From: Conoideocrella luteorostrata
Taxonomy: Eukaryota; Ascomycota; Sordariomycetes; Hypocreales; Clavicipitaceae
Direction of reading: 5' to 3'
Length of the DNA stretch: 36,654 bases
NCBI GenBank assembly: GCA_032433595.1
Contig: JASWJB010000378.1
Coordinates: 1 to 36,654, forward strand
The notes beneath the pieces are model-generated. The model was not told where the DNA came from. It was given only the letters and a program-made list of their open reading frames with translations, and did not search any database. The translations under genes were made by a program, and so were the position numbers. This document shows positions 9,626 to 19,950 of this stretch, piece by piece (position 1 is the first letter of the stretch; the number at the start of each line of letters is the position of its first letter).

Positions 9626-12598
9626 TTATTTCTTCGGCTGCCCTTGGGGGCGATTAATCGTAAGAGGCTTAAAGGGCTTCCGCAGACGATCCATGGATGG
9701 TGCAGGGCCGAGGCCAACTGGCCGCCTCACCCCGCCGATTGGCTTCATTGCTGTGAATGTTGTCGAGTGGAAGCTTGCGGCTGGTCTTTGTAATTCTGGG
9801 TTTTTTAATGGCTGCTCATCCTTCTTTGGCTCAGGAGATGTTTGTCTAGGTGGCGAGCTCGAAAAACACGCGTAGTCTTTAGCAGCACCTCCATGGTCTG
9901 TCGTCTTATGCACACTAGGCCGCTTTGCCGCCTGAGGTCCTAGGATCTTGTGTCTTGCGAACTCTGGGTCAATCGCCGGCTTCACATCACTGGTGAGGGT
10001 GGGTTGCAGCGGTGCTCGTTGAGCCGCTCTTGATGCCGCAGCCTGGTATCGTTTTAACGAGTAGTCCACCGGCGCCGGTCTACTACCCATAGTAGTTATT
10101 GGCGCTTTGGGCTCTGTCGTCACAAAACCAAGAAGGCTTCGCTGATCTGGTCGTCTGTTGGTAGTTACCCCCCCGGCACCTCGTTTTGGCATTGTTTTCT
10201 CAACATGAAGTGACGATGCTGCTTCGATCCCAGATACAGCAAGTGCTGACTGGTGAGCCCCGGCAGTGACAAATCCCGGTAACGATGGTATGGTGAATCC
10301 GGCACTTTGCTGCATTGTTGTAGCATAATCCGGCTTCCATGGCCTATCATCTGTCGCGGCGCAGCTGTGTGCGGCATTCTGTGTCTTTTGCCTCTTAGGT
10401 GCCCTTGTATAGTGCGTATCCGCGCCGGGATTCGGGGGATCTGCATCTTTTGGGTCGAATGGGTCAATGGGAAATTGGTCGTCCTGAGGGCAAAACATTG
10501 GCGGCATCTTGTCAAATATTGACTTTTCGGTGGGCACCACTCTATCTAGAATTTTCGCGACGCTCTCTACAACCGGGCGGTCAAATGACGGGCCTTTTTG
10601 ATCAAAGGCTGCCGCAAATGATGACAAAAATGGCGAAAGCTCGACCTTATTGCCGAGACCCTGGGACCCGTACATTGGACAGCTCAAGTACAAAAGGGCC
10701 TTCGCGCGTGTCATTGCTACATAAAGCAACCTTCTCTCCTCATCCATGTCCTCCGATCGGGAATGAGGAATCGAGCCTTCATAAACTGAAGGGACGAACA
10801 CCACAGGCCATTCTAGACCTTTGGCAGCGTGGATCGTTGATATTGTGACCTGGGAGGTCTTATCTTGCTGCTTGTCGTCTGATTGTGCATCCGATGCCAG
10901 AGCCACGTTTGCCAAGAATCTTCCGAGTATCTCGTCCTCCCTCACTTGTTCAACATCCTCAATTTCAGGCAGCACTTCCTCATCAGCCTTCCCAAAGTCA
11001 CGCATGAAATCCCCCGCCAAGTTCAGAAGTTCCTGTACGTTAGACCAACGCTGTTCGTGGTCTTCTTGATATTCTGTCACCAAGTACGTCTTGAAATCGA
11101 GTAGATTGACAAGCTGTTCGATCAGATCTACTAATGTGAGTGCACCCATTTCATGGATTTGTGCTGCTTGTTGACGCAATGTAGATATAATCCTCAGCAG
11201 CTCAGTGTTCAGCTTCTGTTCCATAATGGGTCGGATTTTGGTCGTGGCTTGTCGTCCGCCGCGGCAGTGCCTCCACAACAGTCCCCAAAGACTAAGCTTT
11301 GACTGCTCGGCTTCTTCTAAAAGGGCTTTGATTGTAGCTTCTCCGATACCTCGTCGAGGGACATTAATAATCCTCGCAATAGCGTCATTGTTGTCCGGCT
11401 GATATATTACCCGCAGATAATCTAATAGGATTTTGATCTCCTTGCGTTCATAGAATTTGTGCCCACCAACCATGCGGTAGGAGATGCCTGCCTTTCCTAG
11501 CGCGGACTCAATGTGCCTGGATAGTGACGCTGAACGAAGAAGAATAGCCACATCCTCGTTCTTCAGCGCGCCGCCAAACATTGTCATTGCTCTTCTCAAC
11601 TCTGACACGACCCATTCCCCTTCTGCAGAGGAGCTTCTAAGCTTTCTAAGGACCGGTTTTGTGCCCCTAGAATGAACCGGCAAAAGAACTTTCTTATAGC
11701 GTTTCGTGTCCTGCTGAATAACTTGCAGTGATACGTCGAGAATTAGTTGTGAAGATCGGTAATTTTCCTCCATAGATATTTCGTCTGTCTCGGGATAGTC
11801 TCGTAAGAGTCGGTATAGATTTTTGATTTCTGCGGATCGCCAACCATAAATACTTTGATCCGGGTCTCCAACTATCGTAATTCTTTGCCGTGCTTGAGCA
11901 AACAGCTTCATTAGGTCATACTGTATCCCATTGGTGTCTTGGTATTCGTCGATCAGCACGGTTTGAACATTCGAAACACATGTTGGATATTCCTGGAGCA
12001 GCTCGACGCATCGAACTAATAGATCGTCATAATCCAGCAAGTTAGCCCTGGCAAGATGCTCTTGGTATTCTTTAAAACAGACACCGAGTGATGGGTGCTC
12101 CTGTCGCTTTCCATCTTGCTTTGGTACCGGCGCCGTGCCTTTGGACTTTTTCTTGCTAATCCACGCTTTGGCATATGAGGGTTCAATTTGCAAATCAAGT
12201 CGTTTGACGATTCTCTGTATGATAGCTCGAGAATCCCCATCATCGGCGATTCCAAATTTAGGGTCCAAGCCAATTCGTTTGCCGTAGGCTGCCAAGTATC
12301 TCCGAGCGAGGGAATGGAAAGTTCCGAGAACAATCTTTTTCTGAGAGTCCTCACCTAGTCGTTTACCGATGCGTTCTCTCATCTCCCTGGCAGCCTTGAC
12401 TGTGAAAGTCGCGACAATGATATCGGCGGGCTGATAGCCCACTTGTTGGATCAGCCATACGACTCTAGATGTCAATGTATGTGTTTTGCCACTTCCGGGG
12501 CCTGCTAAAATAGCAACGGTGTGCGCATTGGATGTAACAGCGTGGCGCTGCGCCCTGTTTAAGGATTGCAAGATTGGGTCCGTATTCTGGGCGGCCAT
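9626..12598 (-). CDS. srs2: UvrD/Rep superfamily 1A DNA helicase, Srs2 homologue, 990 aa
   Basis: An intron-free SF1A 3'-5' helicase. In numbering from the Met at 12598: the Q-motif region comes first, then Walker A AGPGSGKT (32-39), motif II DEYQDT (217-222), motif III GDPDQSIYGWR (244-254), later motif V (ISTIHAAKGLEWPVVF) and motif VI (EERRLLYVAMTRAKAL). The C-terminal 300 residues are disordered and basic, with TIPSLPGFVTAG and a terminal KPFKPLTINRP motif. QRSLLGFV at about 819-826 resembles a PCNA-interacting box. Srs2 strips Rad51 from ssDNA and limits recombination at replication forks; it acts in the nucleus. The frame is open 14 codons further up (12640), but MAAQNTDP at 12598 looks the better start. 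It is divergent from the membrane-protein gene. Confidence 0.92.
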   Translation of the reverse strand: MAAQNTDPILQSLNRAQRHAVTSNAHTVAILAGPGSGKTHTLTSRVVWLIQQVGYQPADIIVATFTVKAAREMRERIGKRLGEDSQKKIVLGTFHSLARRYLAAYGKRIGLDPKFGIADDGDSRAIIQRIVKRLDLQIEPSYAKAWISKKKSKGTAPVPKQDGKRQEHPSLGVCFKEYQEHLARANLLDYDDLLVRCVELLQEYPTCVSNVQTVLIDEYQDTNGIQYDLMKLFAQARQRITIVGDPDQSIYGWRSAEIKNLYRLLRDYPETDEISMEENYRSSQLILDVSLQVIQQDTKRYKKVLLPVHSRGTKPVLRKLRSSSAEGEWVVSELRRAMTMFGGALKNEDVAILLRSASLSRHIESALGKAGISYRMVGGHKFYERKEIKILLDYLRVIYQPDNNDAIARIINVPRRGIGEATIKALLEEAEQSKLSLWGLLWRHCRGGRQATTKIRPIMEQKLNTELLRIISTLRQQAAQIHEMGALTLVDLIEQLVNLLDFKTYLVTEYQEDHEQRWSNVQELLNLAGDFMRDFGKADEEVLPEIEDVEQVREDEILGRFLANVALASDAQSDDKQQDKTSQVTISTIHAAKGLEWPVVFVPSVYEGSIPHSRSEDMDEERRLLYVAMTRAKALLYLSCPMYGSQGLGNKVELSPFLSSFAAAFDQKGPSFDRPVVESVAKILDRVVPTEKSIFDKMPPMFCPQDDQFPIDPFDPKDADPPNPGADTHYTRAPKRQKTQNAAHSCAATDDRPWKPDYATTMQQSAGFTIPSLPGFVTAGAHQSALAVSGIEAASSLHVEKTMPKRGAGGVTTNRRPDQRSLLGFVTTEPKAPITTMGSRPAPVDYSLKRYQAAASRAAQRAPLQPTLTSDVKPAIDPEFARHKILGPQAAKRPSVHKTTDHGGAAKDYACFSSSPPRQTSPEPKKDEQPLKNPELQRPAASFHSTTFTAMKPIGGVRRPVGLGPAPSMDRLRKPFKPLTINRPQGQPKK

Positions 12599-13775
12599 TG
12601 AGACGCGCTGACGCGTTGAGACGAACGCGAGTACAGCCAAATAATCATTGAGCCGATGTATCAGTCAATAGACGAAAGCCAGCCTGCGAAGTAGAGACTC
12701 GTCCGGATTTAAGTTGTCATGGGCGATGGAAAGATCCCTTCGGCATTCCAACTAACTATCATTCTGTGCAAGACGAGTGATTGTTGTGAAGCGTGTTGAG
12801 CACGGCGCCTAGCAATCGCGAGGTCATGTGACGAGCATTTGCACGATTAGAGGGGTGTGTGGTGGGATGGGATGCTGGGAAGTTTTGATATATTATTAGA
12901 AAAGCTTGTCCGGTGTTTCACGGTAAGATCGTTACCGCCTTACAGATGAAACAATTTCTCGCGGCATAGCGCGGCATCCATTGCCGATGTCGAATGCCAC
13001 GACTGGTCCTCTTCGTTAGATTTTCTTCGCATTTTCCCAAATTGAAACATGGCTGTTCTTCCTCCGGTAGATGGACGCGCTACGGAGGACAGAGGACGGA
13101 GTACTCCGTACATAGCGCAAATACCCAACAGGCCTCTACAGACACCAGTAAGCCAAATCTCTGGCTCTGCGCCCCTGATTCAACGGCTTCCAATCCCTCT
13201 GGCCTTCCCCCTCTTCTCGGCCAGATGAAATATTGAAATGTGATATATTGAGAAGCGGGGGTTGTGGAGGTCGGATCTTCGGGCACCAGCACCCAATAGC
13301 AGCTAGCGGCCCTGTAAGTGCGCACACTGCACTCAGTTGCCAGCCAATCAACAGCTCCTGGCACCTCACCTCTTCGAGGTCGGCGCTTAGCATCCCTGTC
13401 ATCACGACGATGCATCCAACCACAGCTCATCACCATGCACAGAGCTCCCGTGCCCCTCTGCACCGTCCATCACAGAGCCGATGGTGCATCCCAACCGCCA
13501 CCATGCATGACCAGCCAGAAATCACAGCCCGGCCAGGGCATGGTCTTTCGTACCAGCAAACCAGGTCTCTGGTCTCCCTGCCAGCGCTAACCCTCGAGAC
13601 ACTGCCGAGCATCAGCAGCCGCTCGAGTGGTATATACCGGAACGATGCCTCATGTCACTCATGTCCCCTACCCCGTCCTTGTCACTTCTCATTCAAACCA
13701 TGTTTCGTCGACTACATCTAGTAGGTCACATCACACAGAGATCGACGCCTTAAAGGGCTTGCCTTCCTCTCCACG
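12599..13775. other. Divergent promoter region between srs2 and the membrane-protein gene
   Basis: About 1.2 kb with no convincing gene. The open frames at 13080-13463 (-) and 13233-13721 (+) overlap each other and look like non-coding leader sequence (H/T/S/R-rich). It contains the 14-bp perfect palindrome ACGGAGTACTCCGT (13096-13109), which overlaps a TACTCCGTA copy, and a TATATA at 13631-13636 upstream of the plus-strand gene. Confidence 0.55.
13631..13636 (+). promoter_or_regulatory. Possible TATA box of the membrane-protein gene
   Basis: TATATA (context gtggTATATAccgg) lies 140 bp upstream of the ATG at 13776 in an otherwise GC-balanced stretch. Distance and context fit a TATA element, but the transcription start is unknown. 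Confidence 0.35.
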
Positions 13776-15350
13776 ATGCCACAAGGACACTCTCAACTAT
13801 TCTCCTCAATAACACTTCTTACATTTACGCTCTTTTCATCTCTCGTCAGTTCAGAACCAATAGGTGCAGAAATCGGCTTCGAGGGGGACAAGAGAGACAA
13901 CAATCCTCTTCATATTAATTGGAACCCCGCGCCAAGTCCAGAAGACGGACCAGCTTTCTCGGCTGGCGCTCTCAGGGATACGAAATATCTCCCCGCTCAG
14001 ATAGGTGGCATCGTTGCAGCGTACGGCGTATCACTGGTGCTGGTCGCCATCACTTTGCTTTCACTTGCCAAGAAGAGACGAGAGCATATTCAGGCAGGGA
14101 ACGAAGAGTTGCAGTTTGAGGGCGCCAAGGAGCTATACGGTTTCGATTGTGATTCACCCACAGGCGAATACAATCATTATTTACCTCATCTCGCTCCGAA
14201 AGAGCCAGCCAGGAATTTCCCATTTCCCACTCCATTAAGAACTCAATTTGACGACCACCCCCTCCCTCCCCCCCAAGCACCATACATATACCCATCACCA
14301 ACATCGACTTGCAGCGCTCCTGGAGTAGATCCATCAGTCGACCAAGCAGTCGTTTCTGCAGACAGAGAAATGGCGCAGTCTCAGCTGGAAGAGATGTACA
14401 AGCACGTCATGGAACACGATGAGGCTAAACAGCGCGGAATAGTGTTGGATACACCCATCATTCCCGGTCCAAGCCAGCGCGCCTCAAGTTCCGATAAGTC
14501 TGTGACGTCCCTGTCGAGAAAGGACAGAACAAAACCAGCAACCTTGAATCTTAGCGCAGCGCACGAAGACAAAACACAGTCTAGAACTTCGTCCTTTTTC
14601 GCATCACTGCGTTCACCACGAAAGAAGCCCGTAAAGGGTGTAAATATATCATCACCAATCATGACTCCACAGTCGGCGACGTTCCCCAGGCACGAATCAC
14701 AGGAAATGAGAGCGATTCCCCCAAGAAATTATGCTCCAGCGCCGCCACCTCCGATTCCAACTAATCAAGTACCATTTGGTGCCCAGGTCAGAAACAACGG
14801 TGCGCCTCCCACTCCCAATATGTCACCTGAAAGCATTCAGAGTATCGATGAGCGCATCACTGCACAGCTCGGCCCATCAGGCCAAGCGTCGCAAGCGGCC
14901 CCGGAAGTTGATCCAGTATCAGCTTCGTCAGAGCACTCGCAGACACCTCTCGTGCGACTACCTACTACTCCTAAACCAGGTGCCAGATTTCCTACTTTGC
15001 CGTCGTCACCAAAGCCTGGCGCTACATTTTCCCGGGCAAACCCTCCTTCAGCAGTGCGAACTGGCGGCAACTTGCCATTAAGAGCCTACGAGCCGGCAAT
15101 GAGCTCCCCATCTGCCACTTCTCACACCACAAAGCAAACCGTTTTTGAGCGAAGAGGGCCACTTTCGCCAACAACTGGCAAGACCCCCATGACTGCTGGT
15201 GCGGTGCCGTATTCGCCCTATCAGCCGTTCACTCCAGTTGTTCCAATCACTCCCTCGCTCGTCACGAAGGAGGACCGTAGGAGAATGAGGAGGATGGTCC
15301 CGAAGACCCCTACTCTGGAGATGGTCAAAGGATCCGACGAGATGTGGTAA
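13776..15350 (+). CDS. Type I membrane protein with disordered Pro/Ser-rich cytosolic tail, 524 aa, uncharacterised
   Basis: Single exon. A signal peptide is likely at residues 1-26 (hydrophobic core SITLLTFTLF, small residues before EPIG). A short lumenal/extracellular part of about 48 residues follows, then one membrane helix at about 75-97 (IGGIVAAYGVSLVLVAITLL) and the stop-transfer KKRR (99-102). The remaining ~420 residues are disordered and rich in Pro, Ser and Thr. They include a PPPPIP tract (possible SH3 or WW ligand), repeated PKPGA-type segments and many SP/TP sites. The end is compact and basic/hydrophobic (VTKEDRRRMRRMVPKTPTLE, then MVKGSDEMW) and looks conserved. No enzymatic domain is visible. 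It could be a cell-surface or endomembrane adaptor controlled by phosphorylation; that is inference. Promoter: TATATA at 13631. Confidence 0.82.
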   Translation: MPQGHSQLFSSITLLTFTLFSSLVSSEPIGAEIGFEGDKRDNNPLHINWNPAPSPEDGPAFSAGALRDTKYLPAQIGGIVAAYGVSLVLVAITLLSLAKKRREHIQAGNEELQFEGAKELYGFDCDSPTGEYNHYLPHLAPKEPARNFPFPTPLRTQFDDHPLPPPQAPYIYPSPTSTCSAPGVDPSVDQAVVSADREMAQSQLEEMYKHVMEHDEAKQRGIVLDTPIIPGPSQRASSSDKSVTSLSRKDRTKPATLNLSAAHEDKTQSRTSSFFASLRSPRKKPVKGVNISSPIMTPQSATFPRHESQEMRAIPPRNYAPAPPPPIPTNQVPFGAQVRNNGAPPTPNMSPESIQSIDERITAQLGPSGQASQAAPEVDPVSASSEHSQTPLVRLPTTPKPGARFPTLPSSPKPGATFSRANPPSAVRTGGNLPLRAYEPAMSSPSATSHTTKQTVFERRGPLSPTTGKTPMTAGAVPYSPYQPFTPVVPITPSLVTKEDRRRMRRMVPKTPTLEMVKGSDEMW

Positions 15351-16558
15351 AATGTTCACAAAATCTAGAACCTGTTGCTTTAATAACAGTGTGAGCCGGA
15401 TTTCGCACAAATGCAAGGACAGCATTCGTTTTCAACACACAACTAGCCCGTCTTAGCTGTTTCTCTCTTTTTTTTTTTTGTCCCTACATCCTCACACGTT
15501 AAATACCATAGATAATTGTTTGCGAAAGCCGAGTCCAGAAGACTGATCAGTTTGGGCTTTTGGATATGGTTGGGAATATATAGGAGCACCACTTAGTCCC
15601 TGTTGATCAGGTAAAATCATCATGTCACCAAGCTCTTCCTTGCTGCTCTTCCGTGGCATCCACCCCACACTACTAGTAGGCAGTTTGATGGCGATGGTGA
15701 TGTTGTGTCCCATTTCAGGTCAGTGAAGGATAACATTGGACACGAGGTCCATCGCTGTAGCGCACCATTTAACTGGCTTCATGCCACGATTGGGCTTCCA
15801 CATTAGAGTTTCGAGGCCCTTAACAATTTGCCAGCCTTATGAACCCATTTCCACGGCAAAATTGCTACTAGTCTGGCAACTTGCCGGGATATAAGGCCGG
15901 GCATGTAAATGACTGCTTTCCCTGTTTGTTTGCTTTTTCTTCTCCTTTTTTTGGGCAGAGCCAATGACCTTGTTATTGAGTGGGACTTGTGATGTGGCCG
16001 CTACATAACGGCTGAACGGGTCATAGGGTAGCTAATTAGCTGCCTTCTAGAAGGGTGGTGCCGCATGAAAGCGGACTTAATTAGCGAGACAAATGGATTA
16101 ATCGTGTTGCCGACACCCATGATTCCTGTAGTGGTCATGCTCTAATATGTTACTGAGATTGAGAGTGTGTAGACTTTGTAGGTGGTGAGTAGACGTATCT
16201 GTGTAGTGGACTTACTGTGAAGCAGTGATTTATCACTTATGGCTGTAGCATTAGAAGATCTCAGATTACAAACGGCGTATGTGATGGAATCTAGATTTTA
16301 TCGCGGAAGAACGATAGAATGTAAAATGGGGAATTGAAGCTGAAGATGGAACGCGCTGCATAAATGAATAGGTGAGCAGTTTGGGCTCATCACCGAGCAT
16401 TTATAGATGATCGACCTGGAACAAACACTGACTTCATTTCATGAAGACACACACCTAGATAAGTGAATGCAAACCTGTTTACTACTCGTGAAGAAAATAG
16501 AAAATAGAAAATAAAATACAAGAGAAACAGGACGGATATATCCTGCGTATATTGACCT
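15351..16558. other. Intergenic, no gene recognised
   Basis: The 3' flank of the membrane-protein gene, with a T-rich tract near 15467-15480, followed by AT-rich sequence without a credible frame. I see no repeat unit or domain. Confidence 0.5.
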
Positions 16559-18300
16559 TTGCTAGACCAACTGCAGGCTCAGATAGTAACCGCAAGTAGC
16601 AATACAGGGTCATCTGTTATCCATAGAAATTTCTACTCAAATGCCGCTTGTAAACCTTTCCTGACAAGGGTCACACTTCCTGGAACGCGAAAACTTCCTC
16701 ACATATTTATTCAATGCTCTGCTTCTTCGTCGGACCCAGTCATGAATCAACACTACAAGTTCTACGACCCGGCGAGGAGCTAGCCCGAGAATCTTCTTTC
16801 GCTATTCCAGCTGGGGCAGCATAACAAAGCGGCATACAAGGAACTACGGAAATGTGTGCTTGACGCGAAGACATTGCTGAGATGGATTACAGCTGGTAAG
16901 GAAAGTTTGACAGCTTGTTTTACAGACCGCTTGTACGGCTTCTGGGGAGTATGGGGACATATTGGACGATGTTGACGATGGTAATTCATGATGAACCTGG
17001 CTATATGTGCAGGATGGACAGAAATGTGTGCAAAACCGTGGAAGTGTTCTGGATAGGGTGAAGGGAGAGGGGAAGAGTGAGTTGTTGGTGTATTATTGTG
17101 CCATTTATCCTGCGTTTGAGACGGCGGAAGCGGAGGTGTTGAGGACTTATGTGAGGATTTATGTGAGGGCCCTGTTGGAGAGGAGGGTTACCGATGCGGA
17201 CATGTATCTCGAAGGAGAGGACATAAAGACGTAGTTGGAGGAATATCTCGTCGTGAATATGCATGAGAGTCTGGAGCCGCCGTGACGTTGAACTCTCGCC
17301 GCAATTTTGTCTTCGTTGACGCTTACGCGGTTGTCTCCCAACTATGTGAGTTGTGTGGCATTGGTAATTGGTCCCAAATTATCTTTGGAAAAAAAAAAAA
17401 CCACGGGGTCATCATCCCAGAGCGGAACTTCGACGTGGCCCTAAAGATCTCCAAGTCGGCTTGTTTCTATACGAGCCCAATGTGCAATTAATCATCGAGC
17501 ATTATGATATTCGTATGCAGTGTATTCCAAAAAGACGGCTTTAATGGACCCAGATGTGGTTCCTTATCACCATTAACTTAGACTAAGCCTGCCAGATCCT
17601 GGATATATTTCTCCTTCGCAATGACCCTGCGGTAGCAGCTTTCAGCGTAAGGAATGGTGAATTCGTGAAAACCTGCGCATCGCTTATTCGACATGCCGGG
17701 AATAAGCGCATGTTGGAAGTGGCCCGTGAATCGCTTAGAGGATAATTGGGAACACGCCTATCGTCGGAGAAACCGAATCTTCGTCATTTCCGTAGTGACG
17801 ATGATAACCGAGTCGAGCTGAAGAAAGAGTTGACGAGACTGTGCTTTGACACGCAGCAGGAACCTGTTTGACATGGATGTCTTCAACACCAGATGATGAT
17901 ATTCTGCGTTTTCAGGTGAGGGACTAGAACCACCCCATTTATGGATTTGCTTCACCTTACTGACACAATACCTGTGACTCAATTTTGGGACGATTATATC
18001 ACGGAAGAGTTTCTAGATTTGGTGGCCAAGACCGACACAGCAGCATTTGTGAGTAGGGCTATGGAGCATCGATGAAGGTGTTTCACAACTTGTTTACCAG
18101 CATTTACTGCCCCTAAATGGGGCCTTCTAACTCTGTCTGCAACGTTGTATGAATATTTGGCAGCAGAATAGGCGTGCTAATCTATAACGGCATTACATAT
18201 AGGTGCTGCTCTGAGCACTCAAGTTGCGTTTCAACATCGAAGCGAAAGACGTCTGCGCCACGGCGAACAACCAGTCCTACTAGTATATTGAGTTCCGCAA
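16559..18300 (+). pseudogene. Frame-broken coding debris, possibly a former ankyrin-repeat gene
   Basis: Several plus-strand blocks look protein-like but sit in different frames or are cut by stops. Block 1 (16559 onward) runs through a single TAG at 16781-16783 and continues in frame with a helix-like PENLLSLFQLGQHNKAAYKE segment. Block 2 (17007-17234) reads SELLVYYCAIYPAFETAEAE and ends in TAG, after which the frame stays open for another 16 codons. Block 3 (about 17467-17545) includes YEPNVQLIIEHYDIRMQC. Block 4 (about 17610-17745) reads FLLRNDPAVAAFSVRNGEF. Near 18180-18260, TALHIGAALS and, one frame over, FNIEAKDV resemble the TALHxAA and NIEAKD hallmarks of ankyrin repeats. No single transcript restores these by plausible introns (gaps would be about 30 nt). 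I read this as one decayed gene; its family is uncertain. Confidence 0.42.
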
Positions 18301-19950
18301 TGCGCTATGCCTTGCGAGGTCAAGCCTCTCTAGGATCTGAGCCTCATGAACCACCTTGGCGTCGATGGTGCACTACGATCGTGTAGATGATGACTATCAA
18401 GACATGGGAAGGGGTGGACTGAGTCCTGGCGCAAAGATCTTTTGTCTGGCAGATGGATATTTGCCGATATGGAACCGAGCAGAGCTTCTTTTCCTTGTCA
18501 GGGAAAGGGTTACCTTCTCACTTGCTGCAGATTTTCTTGCGGCTTGTTCCTGGATAACTATACAATGAATACCTCTTCATGATAATAATGAACAGGGACA
18601 TGGGGTTGGCGCTGCCCTGCGATGGATCCCTTGCAGAGGCACTCGGAGTAGGTGGTTCATAATGCGGCCCCATAGCCTGCTTGAATGTCCTGCACCGGAG
18701 GCAATATTTGATACGTGAAGAGACCTTTCGAATACATTCCTTGCATTGATCATGGGCGCGCGGCCCGTCGCAAACTGGACGATGGCGGCCACGGACTGTG
18801 AGCGCGGACTGTCTTTAGGGGAAGCTCGGGCTGTCATGGTGAACAACATAATTTGAAGATGACCTGCATTGGCGATAAAATTGAGACAAGTACTAATGCT
18901 TTTAGTTAGTCAACTGCTGAAGGAAGGTCTCCGTGTGTCATTGGATAAGGAGAGGTAGGTTCACCGTAACGGTTTTCTATAAAACCGACAAGCACCAGGG
19001 TGTCAGGGATGGATCTACCATACCAACCTAGACTTGGTTTAGCCCGTGGTTGTCGGGATGACAGGCAGGTCCACGAAACTAACGGCGTAGGAAACTGACA
19101 GATTACCTGCCTCGCATCTTTTATATCTGGTTGCGTGTTTGCAAGTTTCGGCGTGTGAGAGTTGTTGAGATGGTTAACGTGCTATATTGCCAACAGTCGA
19201 AGGCGCCAGACGATTGTCCGTGTTCAACACTGTGTAAAGTTGGCTTCTACAACCAACACCGTATTGTAACTGCGGCAAAACTTTCCAGCGAGCCACTGTA
19301 CAGTAGCACACGTATAACACACATAAACAAACGCTTTGGACGTTCAATACCGGGCGGGCTTGGCGGCTCTGTCCTGTCAATTAGGGCCGAAGCCGAAAAG
19401 ACAAGGTGGCTAGTTAATACGTTGCCAATTACTCCATAGATCAACTTCAGATGAAGTTAATGCAAGTTCAAGGGGCTGCAAGGCTAGCCACGTGTAGCTA
19501 GTTGAGCAAAAATTTCATGCGGCGGTAAATTGGGAACATGAGGCAATGCTATGGACAGGGTGGTCTTTAAGGTAGTTAGCGGCAAGGTTTTTACGATGAG
19601 CACATACTGCAAAGAGTATCAAGAATGAGAAGCGATCAAGTCAACCGACAGGCATGAATAAAGTTTTCTTGGTAGACTCCGTCCACGAGCCGAAGCAAGG
19701 GGAAGGGGGGCAAACTGGATACCGACGGACCAGAGTCGACACGTCGATGGGGCGCGCTCTCGGAGGGAATCCGGAGCCTGCTTGCTGGTGCTGCTTGGGT
19801 TGGAGTTGAGGGCCTGGTTTTCTGTAAGCGTGGAATCTGGAGTTGGGAGTCTGGTGTAACTAACTTGTACCCAAATTTGAAAGTGGGGGCCCAAAACGGA
19901 CAAAAAGGTTAATAGCAGATGATCGGCGTAAAACGGCCTAAATACCAAAC
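18301..19950. other. Gene-free stretch between the coding debris and the motif cluster
   Basis: No frame here is convincing. The open frames (longest about 102 codons, at 19131-19439, plus strand) lack domains and overlap frames on the other strand. Coding debris may extend somewhat into 18.3-18.85 kb, but I could not identify it. Confidence 0.45.

Noticed and set aside
13080..13721. Overlapping frames of 127 (-) and 162 (+) codons in the srs2/membrane-protein gap
   Set aside because: His/Thr/Ser/Arg-rich leader-like composition, no domain, and position inside a divergent promoter region.
16910..17015. Apparent very short introns that would stitch the 16.56-17.2 kb debris together
   Set aside because: The candidate introns are about 30 nt, below the usual minimum size. 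Mutational decay explains the breaks better.
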